Of a DNA stretch of 49,608 nt, positions 25,232-37,702 are shown piece by piece (the first letter of the stretch is position 1; each line of letters starts with the position of its first letter). The DNA is from CAWJEL01 sp964647255 (GTDB lineage: Bacteria; Chloroflexota; Anaerolineae; CG2-30-64-16), in NCBI GenBank assembly GCA_964647255.1, contig CAZYGI010000024.1, forward strand, positions 1 to 49,608. The letters are read 5' to 3'. A program made the translations under genes and the position numbers. The notes beneath the pieces are model-generated. The model made no database searches and had not been told where the DNA came from. It saw only the letters and a list, made by a program, of their open reading frames with translations.

Positions 25232-28018
25232 CTACTTTACCTGCTTCCGCACAAGTTCCGCCACCTGGGCGAGCGCCGCGGGGAGCTTGGCCAGGTCGCG
25301 GCCGCCGGCCTGGGCCAATGACGGCTTGCCGCCGCCGCCGCCGCCCACGGTGCGCGCCACCGCCTTAACGATCTCGCCCGCGTGCGCGCCGCGCTTGATC
25401 AGGTCTTCCGTCACGGCGGCGATCATCTGCGGTTTGTCGTCAATCGCCGCGGCCAACACCACCACCGCGGAACCGAGCCGGGCGCGCAGGTGATCGCTCA
25501 TATCGCGGAGCGTTTGCATGTCGGCGCCCGTCACCTCGGCAGCGACCACGGCGACGCCATTCACCATTTCGGCCTCGGCCGCCAGCTTATCGGTCTGCTG
25601 CATCGCCAACTCGGCGCGCAGGTGCGCGATCTCCTTCTCGCTGGCCTGGAGCTCGCCGTAGAGGTTCCGCACCGCGCGATCCACCTGGTCGGCCGGCACG
25701 CGGAGGATCGCCGCGGTCTGGTCGAGCAGCCGCAGCCGGGCCTGAGAGAACTGGTGCGCGCCCCGGCCCGTCACGGCCTCGATGCGGCGCACACCCGCGC
25801 CCACGCTCTCCTCGGAGATGATGTGGAAGGAGCCGATCTGTGCGGTGCGCTGCACGTGCGTGCCGCCGCACAACTCCTTGCTGAACTCGTCCCCTTCCCA
25901 GCCGACCCGGATCACGCGCACATCGTCACCGTATTTCTCGGTGAAGAGCGCCATCGCGCCGTCCGCCACGGCCTCCTTGTAGGAGGCATGCGAGATGTTG
26001 ACCGGATAATCCGCCAGGATCGCATCGTTGACCGACTGCTCGACCGCGTCCAGCTCCTCCTGCCGGAGCAGCGATGAATGGGTGAAGTCAAAGCGCAGCC
26101 GATCCGGTGCGACCACGGAGCCGGCCTGGTGCACATGCTCGCCCAGGATATAGCGCAGCTCGCTGTGGAGCAGGTGCGTGGCGGTGTGGTTGCGCATGAT
26201 GTCCATGCGGCGCTCGATGTCCACCTCGGCCCACGCCTTGTCGCCCACGGCCGGCGCGCCGATTGTGACCTCGCCCACGTGGACAATCAGCCCCGGCACG
26301 GCCCGGCGCACCTCGTCGACGCGGATCTCCCACACGGGATCCTCGTCGTCCTCCTTGGCATACGCGGCAATGAAGCCGGTGTCGGCCACCTGCCCGCCGG
26401 ACTCGACGTAGAATGGCGTCTCCGGGAGCACAACTTCGACCTTATCGCCAACCTTGAGCCGCGCCGCGCGCTGTCCGTCACGGACAAACGCGAGCACGCT
26501 CGTCTCGCGCTCGAAGTCCTCCTCGTAGACATGCGCCACGCCGGTCGGCGGCAGCGCGCCCTCGGCCTTGAGCTCGTGCAGCAGGTCGAGGTACACCTGC
26601 ACGCTCGCCACATCCTGTGCGGCGAACTGCGCGGAAGCCCGGGCCCGCTCCTTCTGCTCGCTCAACGCGGCCTTGTAGCCGTCCACGTCCACCGTCATGC
26701 CAACCTCGCGCGCATAGTCCTGCGTCAGATCCAGCGGGAAGCCGAACGTGTCGTACAGCCGGAACGCCTCCGCACCGGGGATCGTCATCTCGCCCCGGCC
26801 GCGCAGGTCGGCGATCAACGTATCCAGCAGCGCCAGGCCGTTTGTCAACGTCTGGCTGAAACGGCTCTCCTCCTGCTCGATGTTCGACAGAATAAACTCG
26901 CGGCGGCGGACGATCTCGTCATAGTGCGGCCCCATGATCTCGATCACCGTCTTGGCGATCTCGGCCAGGAACGGTTGGGTGAAGCCAAGCATCCGGCCAT
27001 GCCGCGCCGCGCGGCGGAGGATCAGTCGCAGCACGTAACCGCGGCCCTCGTTGGCCGGCAGCACCCCGTCACCGATCAGAAAGGTGATGGCGCGGCTGTG
27101 GTCGGCGATGATCCGGTAGGAGATCGCCCGCTGCGGGTCGGCAAGATCGGCGTCCACAGCCCGCTCGACGCCGGCCTCCCGCAGCAGCTCCCGCGTGCGG
27201 CGGATGATCGGCACGAACAGATCGGTGTCATAGTTGCTCCGCACGCCCTGGAGCACGCTCACGATGCGCTCGAACCCCATGCCGGTGTCAATATGCTTGG
27301 CCGGCAGCGGCGCCAGGCGGCCGTCGGGCAGGTGGTTGTACTGCATGAAGACCAGATTCCATAGCTCGATGAACCGCTTGCAGTCCCCGTTCACCCGGCA
27401 GATGTGGCCCGGCACCCCGTGCTTGTCGCACAGATCCGGCCCCAGATCCATGTGAATCTCGCTGCATGGCCCGCACGGCCCGGTCTCGCCCATCTCCCAG
27501 AAGTTATCCTTGCGCCCGAAGAAGCGGATCTGGTCGGGCTCGATGTCGGTAACCGTCCGCCAGTAATTGGCAGCCTCCTCATCGCGGCCCAGGTCGCCCT
27601 TGTCATCCTCGAAGACCGTCGCCCAGAGCTGCGCCTTGGGGAGACGCCACACCTCGGTGAGCAGTTCCCACGCCCAGGTAATCGCCTCTTTCTTATAGTA
27701 GTCACCGATAGACCAGTTGCCCAGCATCTCAAACAGCGTATGATGATACGGCGACCGGCCCACATCCTCCAGGTCATTGTGCTTGCCGCTCACGCGCATG
27801 ACCTTCTGCGAATCGGCGATGCGCCGGGCTTCGGGTTCAGCCAGGCCCAAGAAATAGGCCTTGAACTGGTTCATGCCCGCGTTGGTGAAAAGCAGCGTGG
27901 GATCATCCATCGGCGCAAGCGAAGCGCTCGGCACGATCAGGTGGCCCTTGCTGCGGAAGAAATCCAGGAATTGCTGCCGCACTTCGGCGCTGGTCAGGGT
28001 GGGCGGATTGTGAGTCAT
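25232..28018 (-). CDS. alaS: alanyl-tRNA synthetase
   Basis: A 928-aa class II synthetase charging tRNA-Ala. Seen in order: LLFTNAGMNQFK and QKVMRVSGKHNDLEDVG (motif 1-2 region), HTLFEMLGNWSIGDYYKKEAI, the editing-domain zinc motif NHTATHLLHSEL with CGGTHVQRTAQIG, and the C-terminal DHHA1 glycine-rich loop GGGGGGKPSLAQAGG. The start at ATG 28018 is chosen for GAGGA 6 nt upstream; in-frame ATG 28033 and GTG 28051 are alternatives. First gene of an operon with the bpJ-like gene, ruvX, mltG and a lipoprotein gene. Confidence 0.97.
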   Translation of the reverse strand: MTHNPPTLTSAEVRQQFLDFFRSKGHLIVPSASLAPMDDPTLLFTNAGMNQFKAYFLGLAEPEARRIADSQKVMRVSGKHNDLEDVGRSPYHHTLFEMLGNWSIGDYYKKEAITWAWELLTEVWRLPKAQLWATVFEDDKGDLGRDEEAANYWRTVTDIEPDQIRFFGRKDNFWEMGETGPCGPCSEIHMDLGPDLCDKHGVPGHICRVNGDCKRFIELWNLVFMQYNHLPDGRLAPLPAKHIDTGMGFERIVSVLQGVRSNYDTDLFVPIIRRTRELLREAGVERAVDADLADPQRAISYRIIADHSRAITFLIGDGVLPANEGRGYVLRLILRRAARHGRMLGFTQPFLAEIAKTVIEIMGPHYDEIVRRREFILSNIEQEESRFSQTLTNGLALLDTLIADLRGRGEMTIPGAEAFRLYDTFGFPLDLTQDYAREVGMTVDVDGYKAALSEQKERARASAQFAAQDVASVQVYLDLLHELKAEGALPPTGVAHVYEEDFERETSVLAFVRDGQRAARLKVGDKVEVVLPETPFYVESGGQVADTGFIAAYAKEDDEDPVWEIRVDEVRRAVPGLIVHVGEVTIGAPAVGDKAWAEVDIERRMDIMRNHTATHLLHSELRYILGEHVHQAGSVVAPDRLRFDFTHSSLLRQEELDAVEQSVNDAILADYPVNISHASYKEAVADGAMALFTEKYGDDVRVIRVGWEGDEFSKELCGGTHVQRTAQIGSFHIISEESVGAGVRRIEAVTGRGAHQFSQARLRLLDQTAAILRVPADQVDRAVRNLYGELQASEKEIAHLRAELAMQQTDKLAAEAEMVNGVAVVAAEVTGADMQTLRDMSDHLRARLGSAVVVLAAAIDDKPQMIAAVTEDLIKRGAHAGEIVKAVARTVGGGGGGKPSLAQAGGRDLAKLPAALAQVAELVRKQVK

Positions 28019-28119
28019 GATCTGTCCTCGCATGGCGTACGCCCGGCGCACGCATCCTCAATGGTCTATCGTCAACTTAAGTCACGACGCGCCGGAAACT
28101 CCAGCGCGTTAGAGACGCC

Positions 28120-28148
28120 ATTTTACGGCAAGCTGCGGGCTTTGTCAA
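28120..28148 (-). promoter_or_regulatory. alaS: alaS promoter
   Basis: On the minus strand a perfect -35 TTGACA (28148-28143), 17-bp spacer and -10 TAAAAT (28125-28120). The start falls about 95 nt upstream of the alaS ATG. The -35 begins 3 bp after the T-run of the terminator of the upstream LysM gene. Confidence 0.8.
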
Positions 28149-28150
28149 AG

Positions 28151-28183
28151 AAAATCCCCAACCGGCTGCCGGCTGGGGATTTT
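28151..28183 (-). terminator. intrinsic terminator of the LysM-PA14 gene
   Basis: AAAATCCCCA-ACCGGC and GCCGG-CTGGGGATTTT form a long stem (about 14 bp with one bulge) flanked by A and T runs, 24 nt past the stop of the LysM gene. The symmetrical A/T runs could let it act on both strands. Confidence 0.85.
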
Positions 28184-28206
28184 GCCCACGAGAAGAAGAC
28201 CGGATG

Positions 28207-29091
28207 TCAGTTCGCGATCTTCGGCATGGAGAAGTGGATCTCAGCGACCTGATCGTTCTCAAAGTACTCGACCGTGATCAGGTGCGAGCCGCCCATGATG
28301 ATCACATCCTGGGTGTAAGTGGTGGCCGGCTGCACTTTCCAGGCGTCAATCACCAGCACATTATCAATCGAGATGCGCACACCATCATCCGCCGTGACCG
28401 TGACGCGATACGTGCCGGTCGCGATGTTCAGCGTCTGCTGCCAGCGTGCCGAGAAGCCATCGGCGAACACCTGGGCCGCGGGCGAGCCATAGCCCCAGGC
28501 GTAGTCGAGCTTGGTTTCGTTGCGCGCCACAACCACGGGGCCGGACAGGTCCTTGCTGTTGAAGTATTGCGCGCGCCACGGGCCGACCTTGGGCGGAGTC
28601 GGCGGCACCGGCTTCGGCGGGGTCGGCTGCCAGGCGCCGCCGCAGATGCACAGCGGCTGCCCGACGTAGATCCGGTTCGGGTTTGCGATGCCGTTGCAGC
28701 GCTGCAAATTTGCCACACTGGTGCCAAACCGCCAGGCGATGCGGGTCAGACTGTCACCCGCAGCCACGGTGTAGCGGGCGAAGCAGGCGCCACCCGGCCC
28801 AGGACGCGGGCCTGGCGGCGGCGGCGGCGGACATGTCCCCGGGATCGCCAGCGTCTGGCCGGCATAGATCACGTTTTCGTTCCAGATCCCGTTCGCGGCC
28901 ATGATGGACTGGATCGAGACGCCATAACGGGCTGCGATGCGGGTCAATGTGTCGCCAACCCGAACCGTGTAGTACACGGGCTGGCAGCCTGAGGCGCTCG
29001 AACTCGCCGAGGCGGCGGGCGCCAGCAGGAGGCTGAGGACGATCATAAGAGCGGCGACGGCGCCCCAGCGGCGCTTCCAAGGTTGAGGCAT
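28207..29091 (-). CDS. secreted LysM (x2) and PA14-like domain protein
   Basis: A 294-aa exported protein. Signal peptide about residues 1-30; LysM 1 at about 40-86 (YTVRVGDTLTRIAARYGV); Pro/Gly linker; LysM 2 at about 103-150 (YTVAAGDSLTRIAWRFGT); Pro linker; C-terminal PA14-like domain about 168-290 (WRAQYFNSKDLSGPVV, then VTADDGVRISIDNVLVID and GGSHLITVEYFEN). LysM should bind peptidoglycan or another N-acetylglucosamine polymer, and PA14 is a carbohydrate-binding fold, so it is likely a cell-wall-attached glycan binder. AAAGGAG lies upstream of ATG. Confidence 0.9.
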   Translation of the reverse strand: MPQPWKRRWGAVAALMIVLSLLLAPAASASSSASGCQPVYYTVRVGDTLTRIAARYGVSIQSIMAANGIWNENVIYAGQTLAIPGTCPPPPPPGPRPGPGGACFARYTVAAGDSLTRIAWRFGTSVANLQRCNGIANPNRIYVGQPLCICGGAWQPTPPKPVPPTPPKVGPWRAQYFNSKDLSGPVVVARNETKLDYAWGYGSPAAQVFADGFSARWQQTLNIATGTYRVTVTADDGVRISIDNVLVIDAWKVQPATTYTQDVIIMGGSHLITVEYFENDQVAEIHFSMPKIAN

Positions 29092-29133
29092 AACGCGATC
29101 TCCTTTCAGTCACTGGGTTTCCCGGATAGGCTT

Positions 29134-29162
29134 TTGACAACCCCTGGTCGCTGTGCTATGAT
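29134..29162 (+). promoter_or_regulatory. tyrS: tyrS leader promoter
   Basis: -35 TTGACA (29134-29139), exactly 17 bp, -10 TATGAT (29157-29162). The A of an ATG lies 7 nt after the -10, so transcription probably begins at or beside that ATG. One of the best promoter matches in the window. Confidence 0.85.
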
Positions 29163-29168
29163 GCCGCC

Positions 29169-29240
29169 ATGCTGCGACAGTGGTTGCCACAACAGGCTTT
29201 GTATTCGTATTCGGGGGGCGGTTTCGCCCCCCGACGTTGA
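29169..29240 (+). CDS. putative Tyr-rich leader peptide upstream of tyrS
   Basis: A 23-codon ORF (ATG 29169, TGA 29238-29240) reading MLRQWLPQQALYSYSGGGFA and then PRR. Codons 12 and 14 are TAT (29202-29204, 29208-29210), so a ribosome short of Tyr-tRNA would stall here. The ATG is about +1 of the promoter, so there is no Shine-Dalgarno site; the message would be leaderless. Codons 15-22 overlap a 9-bp hairpin (29212-29233). An intrinsic terminator follows at 29265-29297. The pattern is that of amino-acid attenuation leaders (as for trp, his and aminoacyl-tRNA synthetases). If untranslated, the same RNA could fold as a closed multi-branch structure (29170-29176 with 29244-29250). Confidence 0.5.
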   Translation: MLRQWLPQQALYSYSGGGFAPRR

Positions 29241-29264
29241 ACGCGCAGCACGTCCATTGTGTGC

Positions 29265-29297
29265 AAAGACAGCGTGGCGTCTGCTACGCTGTCTTTT
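29265..29297 (+). terminator. intrinsic terminator (attenuator) in the tyrS leader
   Basis: AAAGACAGCGT (29265-29275) pairs perfectly with ACGCTGTCTTT (29286-29296) over 11 bp with a 10-nt loop, followed by TGTTTG. It sits about 80 nt before tyrS ATG with no good promoter between, so tyrS needs read-through. Confidence 0.85.
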
Positions 29298-29377
29298 GTT
29301 TGCAGGCGGCCACCTGAGCTGGCTGCCGAAGATTATACATCACCCACCATACAGAATGCAATACGGAGTTGAGGGCT

Positions 29378-30613
29378 ATGAGTCCGTTTCGTCCCGTGGA
29401 AGAACAGCTTGCCATCCTCATGCGTGGGGTGGAGTTCGGCGATGAGACCACCCGTGTCAACATGGAAAATGAGCTGCGGCAACGGCTTGCCGAGTCGCTC
29501 CGCGACGACAAACCGCTGCGCATCTACTGCGGTTTCGATCCGACGGCGAGCGATCTGCACCTCGGCCACACCGTGCCGATGCGCAAGTTGGCCCAGTTTC
29601 AGGAGCTCGGCCACGAAGTGATCTTTCTGATCGGCTCGTTCACCGCGCTGATCGGCGACCCCAGCGACAAGACCGCGGCGCGACGCCAGCAGACCGATGA
29701 AGAGGTGCGCGCCCATGCCAAGACCTTCACTGACCAGGCCTGGAAAATGCTCGATCCCGACCGCACCCTGGTGCTGTACAACGGTGAATGGCTGTCCCAG
29801 CTCACTTTCAAGGATTTGATCGGGCTGGCGTCCAATTTCACCGTCCAGCAGTTCCTGGTGCGCGAGAACTTCGCCCTTCGCTTCGAGAAGGGCGACCCGA
29901 TCTGGCTGCACGAATTCTTCTACGCGCTGATGCAGGGGTATGACGCGGTAGCGATGAAGACCGATATCCAGATCGGCGGCACGGACCAGCTTTTCAACCT
30001 GATTGCCGGCCGTAAGCTGATGGAATCGTTCGGTCTGCGGCCGCAGACGATCCTGACCTTCCCGATCCTGGTCGGCACGGACGGCGTGCTGCGGATGAGC
30101 AAGACCACGGGCAACCACATCGGGATCAATGAGCCGCCGGAGACGATATTCGGCAAAGTGATGAGCATCCCCGACGGGGCGATGCGTTCCTTCGCCGACC
30201 TGGTGACGCGTTGGACCCCGGATGACATTCGCCGCCGCTTCGGCCAGTTAGCCGCGGGCGAACTGCACCCGCGCGATCTCAAGATGCAGCTTGCCTGGGA
30301 GCTGGTGGATGCGTTCCACGGCACGACGGCCGCCGACGCGGCGCAGGAGCACTTCCGCACCGTGTTCCAGCAGCGCGAGCTGCCGGCCGACATGCCGGAG
30401 CTGAGGCTGATGCAGCCGGTGATGGTGGCGGATCTGCTGACGAACAGTGGGCTCGCGCCGAGCAAGAGCGAGGCGCGCCGTCTGGTGCAGCAGGGCGGGA
30501 TCAAGCTTGACGGCGAACGCGTGGATGACTTCAACCAGCTCATTGCCCCGGACGCGGCGCATGTCCTTCAGGTCGGCCGGCGCAAGTTCGTCAGGCTGCT
30601 GCCGGCCCACTGA
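29378..30613 (+). CDS. tyrS: tyrosyl-tRNA synthetase
   Basis: A 411-aa class I synthetase charging tRNA-Tyr. The Rossmann domain has the HIGH-type motif HLGH (in TASDLHLGHTVPMRKL, about residue 61) and the KMSKS-type motif RMSKT (about 240). The GGTDQLFNLIAGRKL tRNA/Tyr region lies between. The C terminus has an S4 RNA-binding domain (SKSEARRLVQQGGIKLDGERV). Length matches the TyrZ-like group. ATG 29378 is chosen (GGAG 9 nt upstream); an in-frame TTG at 29369 is an alternative. Confidence 0.97.
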   Translation: MSPFRPVEEQLAILMRGVEFGDETTRVNMENELRQRLAESLRDDKPLRIYCGFDPTASDLHLGHTVPMRKLAQFQELGHEVIFLIGSFTALIGDPSDKTAARRQQTDEEVRAHAKTFTDQAWKMLDPDRTLVLYNGEWLSQLTFKDLIGLASNFTVQQFLVRENFALRFEKGDPIWLHEFFYALMQGYDAVAMKTDIQIGGTDQLFNLIAGRKLMESFGLRPQTILTFPILVGTDGVLRMSKTTGNHIGINEPPETIFGKVMSIPDGAMRSFADLVTRWTPDDIRRRFGQLAAGELHPRDLKMQLAWELVDAFHGTTAADAAQEHFRTVFQQRELPADMPELRLMQPVMVADLLTNSGLAPSKSEARRLVQQGGIKLDGERVDDFNQLIAPDAAHVLQVGRRKFVRLLPAH

Positions 30614-30829
30614 GGCCGGCCGGGATGTCCACGTGCAGGGCGGGACGCGGTCCGGCCCTGCACGCTCATCCGCCGCGGCGGCCCGGTTCGTCGTGGCGAG
30701 TTCAGTCGCTGTGGGCCCGCTGACGACTGAGGCCGTGACGCCGGCCAGTTTCATGAGCCACGGCGCCGCCCGCAGCAGCGGCGTCACCCGCCTTCATGAC
30801 ATAGCGACCTAACCTGACGAGGTATCTTC

Positions 30830-34865
<4,036 letters not shown>

Positions 34866-35698
34866 GCAACCTGCAGGGCCGGGTTTTCTGGGACGGCAAC
34901 ACGAACGGCGTCTACGACTCCGGTGCAGACATGCCGCTGAACCGGGCGCTGGTTTCACTCAAGACGAACTCCGGCAGCGACATTCGGGCGCAGACGACCG
35001 AAAGCGACGGCGCCTACCGATTCAGCGAACTCACGCCGGGCACGTACCTCGTTCATGCCGAGGGCCCGGCCGGGTTTGTCGTCAACGCATCCGATATCGC
35101 GGTCGCCGTACGGGCGAACGTCACGCTGCTGCTGGACTTCCCCGCGGCGCTGATCTCCACCGAGACGCCGACGATGACGCCGACGATCACCGCCACGCCG
35201 ACGCCGCAGCCCACGGCGACGCCCACCGCGACGCGCACGCCGGCGCCCACCCCAACGCGCACGCCCACCCCAACGGCGCCGACGCCGACGCCGAGCCCCA
35301 CGCCACCGACATTCACGATCGTGGGGCAGGTGTGGAACGACCGCAACGGCGATGGACTGAAAACGGAAGAGGAGTCAGGCCTGCCGGGCGCCAGCTTGCG
35401 GCTGCTGATGGACAGCGACCAGAACGGGATCGAGTCACCGCCAGACACCGAGGTAACGCGCGTGGTTTCCGGCGCCGATGGAGAATTCCTGATCACCCCG
35501 GTGCAGTTGGGCGCCTACCTGCTGGTGCAACAGGATCTCGCCGGCTACTATGCGACCACAGCGCGACGAGTGGCGGTGGAAAACCTGACCGGCGGCCTGA
35601 CCGTGACGGTAAACTTCGGCAACCGGCCCGGCCAGCGCGCCTATCTGCCGCTCCTGTTGCACAAGATCTATTGAGCGCGTCGAAGCGCGCCGGGCGAT

Positions 35699-37066
35699 CT
35701 ACGCGTGGATCGCCTGCACCACGTTGTGGATCCAGCGTCCGGACAACACCCGGAAGATGCCGATCACGAACTTCGTGGCCTCATCCGACATGACCATCAG
35801 CACCACCCAGTGGACCGGCAGATGCAGCACGAAGGCGCCCAGCAGCGCCATGGGGATGCCGATCGTCCACAGCGGCCCGGTGTCGGCGAGGAGCGCAAAC
35901 CGCGTGTCGCCGCCGCTGCGCAAGATGCCGACGATCAACGTCAAATTGGCCGCCTTCACCCACAGTGCACAGGCCAGGACGAGCAGCACGTTGCGCGCAT
36001 ACTCCTGCGCTTCGGGCGAGATGCGGTAGAGGGACAGCAGCGGGCCGCGCACCAACAGGATCCCGCCGCCCATCGCGGCGCCGAACGCCACGGCCAGCAG
36101 CAAGAAGCGTTTCGCCTCGGCCAGCGCGCCTTCGCTGCGGCCGGCGCCGATCCGGTTGCCGAGCATAATCGCGGATGCATTGCCGATGCCGAAGAGCGGC
36201 ACCAGCGCCACGCTCTCGATCGTGCTGGCAATATTGGTCGCGGCGATGGCCTCCGTGCCGATGCGGGCATAGATCGCGCTGTAAACCGTGATCCCCAACG
36301 ACCAGAGGATTTCGCCCAGCACGACCGGCGCAGCAGTGCGGATGAAGCGGCCCACCAGATCGCGGTTGATATCCAGCAGCTCGGCCGGCCGGGCCGCCGC
36401 GGGCAGTTGTAGGTGGTAGGTCAGGCTCAGGATCAGCACGCACTCCACCAGGCGGGCGATCACGGTCGCCACGGCCGCGCCCATGATCCCCATCGTCGGC
36501 GCGCCGAGATACCCGAAGATCAGGACATACGCCAGGAACGTCTTCAGGCTTAACGCAATCAGGCTGACGAACAGCGGCGTCTTCACCTGCCGCACGCTGC
36601 GGAGCACCATCGCAAAGACGGTGCTGATCGCGGTCGGGATGTAGCACATGCCGACGACCCGCAGGTAACGGCTGCCGGCCTCGATTACCGCAGGGTCGTG
36701 AGAATAGAGGGAAAGCAGCGCGGCGGGCGCCAGGACCGCAGCCAGGCTGAAGAGTGCGCTGCCGCCGATCCCCAACATCAACGCCAGCCCCAGGACGCGG
36801 CGGACGTTCACCACGTCATCGCGGCCCCAGAATTGGGCGGAAAAAATCGCTGAGCCGCTGCCGACGCCGAACAAAAACAGCGACATCAAGAAGAAAATCT
36901 GCCCCGCCAACCCCACGGCTGCGACTGCCGTCTCCCCAAGCTGGCCGATCATCAGCACGTCCACCGCGTTGAGTGCGTTCATCACCAGCGATTGGGTCGC
37001 GATGGGCACGGCCAGGCGGACCAGGTTTTGGGAGAATTCACCCTCGACAAACGAAGTTGTGTTCAT
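35699..37066 (-). CDS. MATE family efflux transporter
   Basis: A 455-aa protein with 12 predicted membrane segments in two related halves, as in MATE (multidrug and toxin extrusion) carriers: NLVRLAVPIATQSLVMNALNAVDVLMIGQLG at the N terminus and the mirrored SLGITVYSAIYARIGTEAIAATNIA in the second half. It exports drugs or cations using a Na+ or H+ gradient. ATG 37066 is chosen because family homology starts soon after; an in-frame ATG at 37102 exists. It converges with the large secreted gene, 24 nt between stops. Confidence 0.9.
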   Translation of the reverse strand: MNTTSFVEGEFSQNLVRLAVPIATQSLVMNALNAVDVLMIGQLGETAVAAVGLAGQIFFLMSLFLFGVGSGSAIFSAQFWGRDDVVNVRRVLGLALMLGIGGSALFSLAAVLAPAALLSLYSHDPAVIEAGSRYLRVVGMCYIPTAISTVFAMVLRSVRQVKTPLFVSLIALSLKTFLAYVLIFGYLGAPTMGIMGAAVATVIARLVECVLILSLTYHLQLPAAARPAELLDINRDLVGRFIRTAAPVVLGEILWSLGITVYSAIYARIGTEAIAATNIASTIESVALVPLFGIGNASAIMLGNRIGAGRSEGALAEAKRFLLLAVAFGAAMGGGILLVRGPLLSLYRISPEAQEYARNVLLVLACALWVKAANLTLIVGILRSGGDTRFALLADTGPLWTIGIPMALLGAFVLHLPVHWVVLMVMSDEATKFVIGIFRVLSGRWIHNVVQAIHA

Positions 37067-37129
37067 CCGGCGCAGTATCGCATAACCGGCAACCCCGGCC
37101 AAAAAGCCGGCCCGCGTGCTCCCGGCCTC

Positions 37130-37157
37130 TTGCGTTCTGCCTGAGATGCGTTATACT
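37130..37157 (+). promoter_or_regulatory. promoter of the PCu(A)C gene
   Basis: -35 TTGCGT (37130-37135), 16-bp spacer, -10 TATACT (37152-37157), about 57 nt upstream of the ATG at 37214, which has CAGGAG as ribosome binding site. Confidence 0.55.
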
Positions 37158-37213
37158 CCGCGTGCCGGTGCGCGGAGTGTCCGCGCCGATCTTGCCCACC
37201 CAGGAGTGCCAGC

Positions 37214-37669
37214 ATGTCCGCCCAACGTTTATCCGCTCTCGCTCTCTTGATCATCGCAAGCCTGCTTCTTGCCGCGTGCGGCGCGGCCGGCGGCGGCATC
37301 GCCGTCAAAGATGCTTATGCGCGGGCCACACCGCCTGAGGCGGTGACGACCGGCGCGTTCGCCACCATCACCAACGGCGGCAAGGCGGCCGACCGGCTGA
37401 TTTCGGCTGCCAGCCCGGCCGCAAAGACCGTCGAGCTGCATGAGACGGTCAATGAAGGCGGCGTGATGAAGATGCAGCCGCATCCCGAAGGTTGGGAGAT
37501 CCCGGCCGGCGGTAAGCTGGAACTCGCACCCGGCGGCAAACACATCATGCTGATTGATTTGGCCGCTCCGTTGAAGGCCGGCGAAACGATCGAGCTCACG
37601 CTCACCTTCGAGAAGGCCGGCGCGATCAAGATCCAGGCGCCGGTGAAGGCGATCATGTCCGGCATGTAG
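37214..37669 (+). CDS. PCu(A)C copper chaperone lipoprotein
   Basis: A 151-aa lipoprotein: signal peptide ending in lipobox LAAC (Cys22), then a cupredoxin-like PCu(A)C domain. The Cu(I) motif H-x10-M-x21-H-x-M is readable (HETVNEGGVMKMQPH, then GGKHIML). It delivers copper to the CuA site of cytochrome oxidase or handles periplasmic copper. The companion SCO gene is not in the window. Followed 33 nt later by a methyltransferase gene. Confidence 0.9.
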   Translation: MSAQRLSALALLIIASLLLAACGAAGGGIAVKDAYARATPPEAVTTGAFATITNGGKAADRLISAASPAAKTVELHETVNEGGVMKMQPHPEGWEIPAGGKLELAPGGKHIMLIDLAAPLKAGETIELTLTFEKAGAIKIQAPVKAIMSGM

Positions 37670-37702
37670 ACAGGGCGCCGACGCCCGCAGGACAATGATG
37701 AA

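Noticed and set aside
29134..29378. T-box riboswitch ahead of tyrS
   Set aside because: The T-box antiterminator consensus (AGGGTGGNACCGCG) and stem I motifs are absent.
35675..35698. Terminator between the large secreted gene and the MATE gene
   Set aside because: A GCGCGT-CGAA-GCGCGC hairpin is present but with no T-run on either side; support is too weak.
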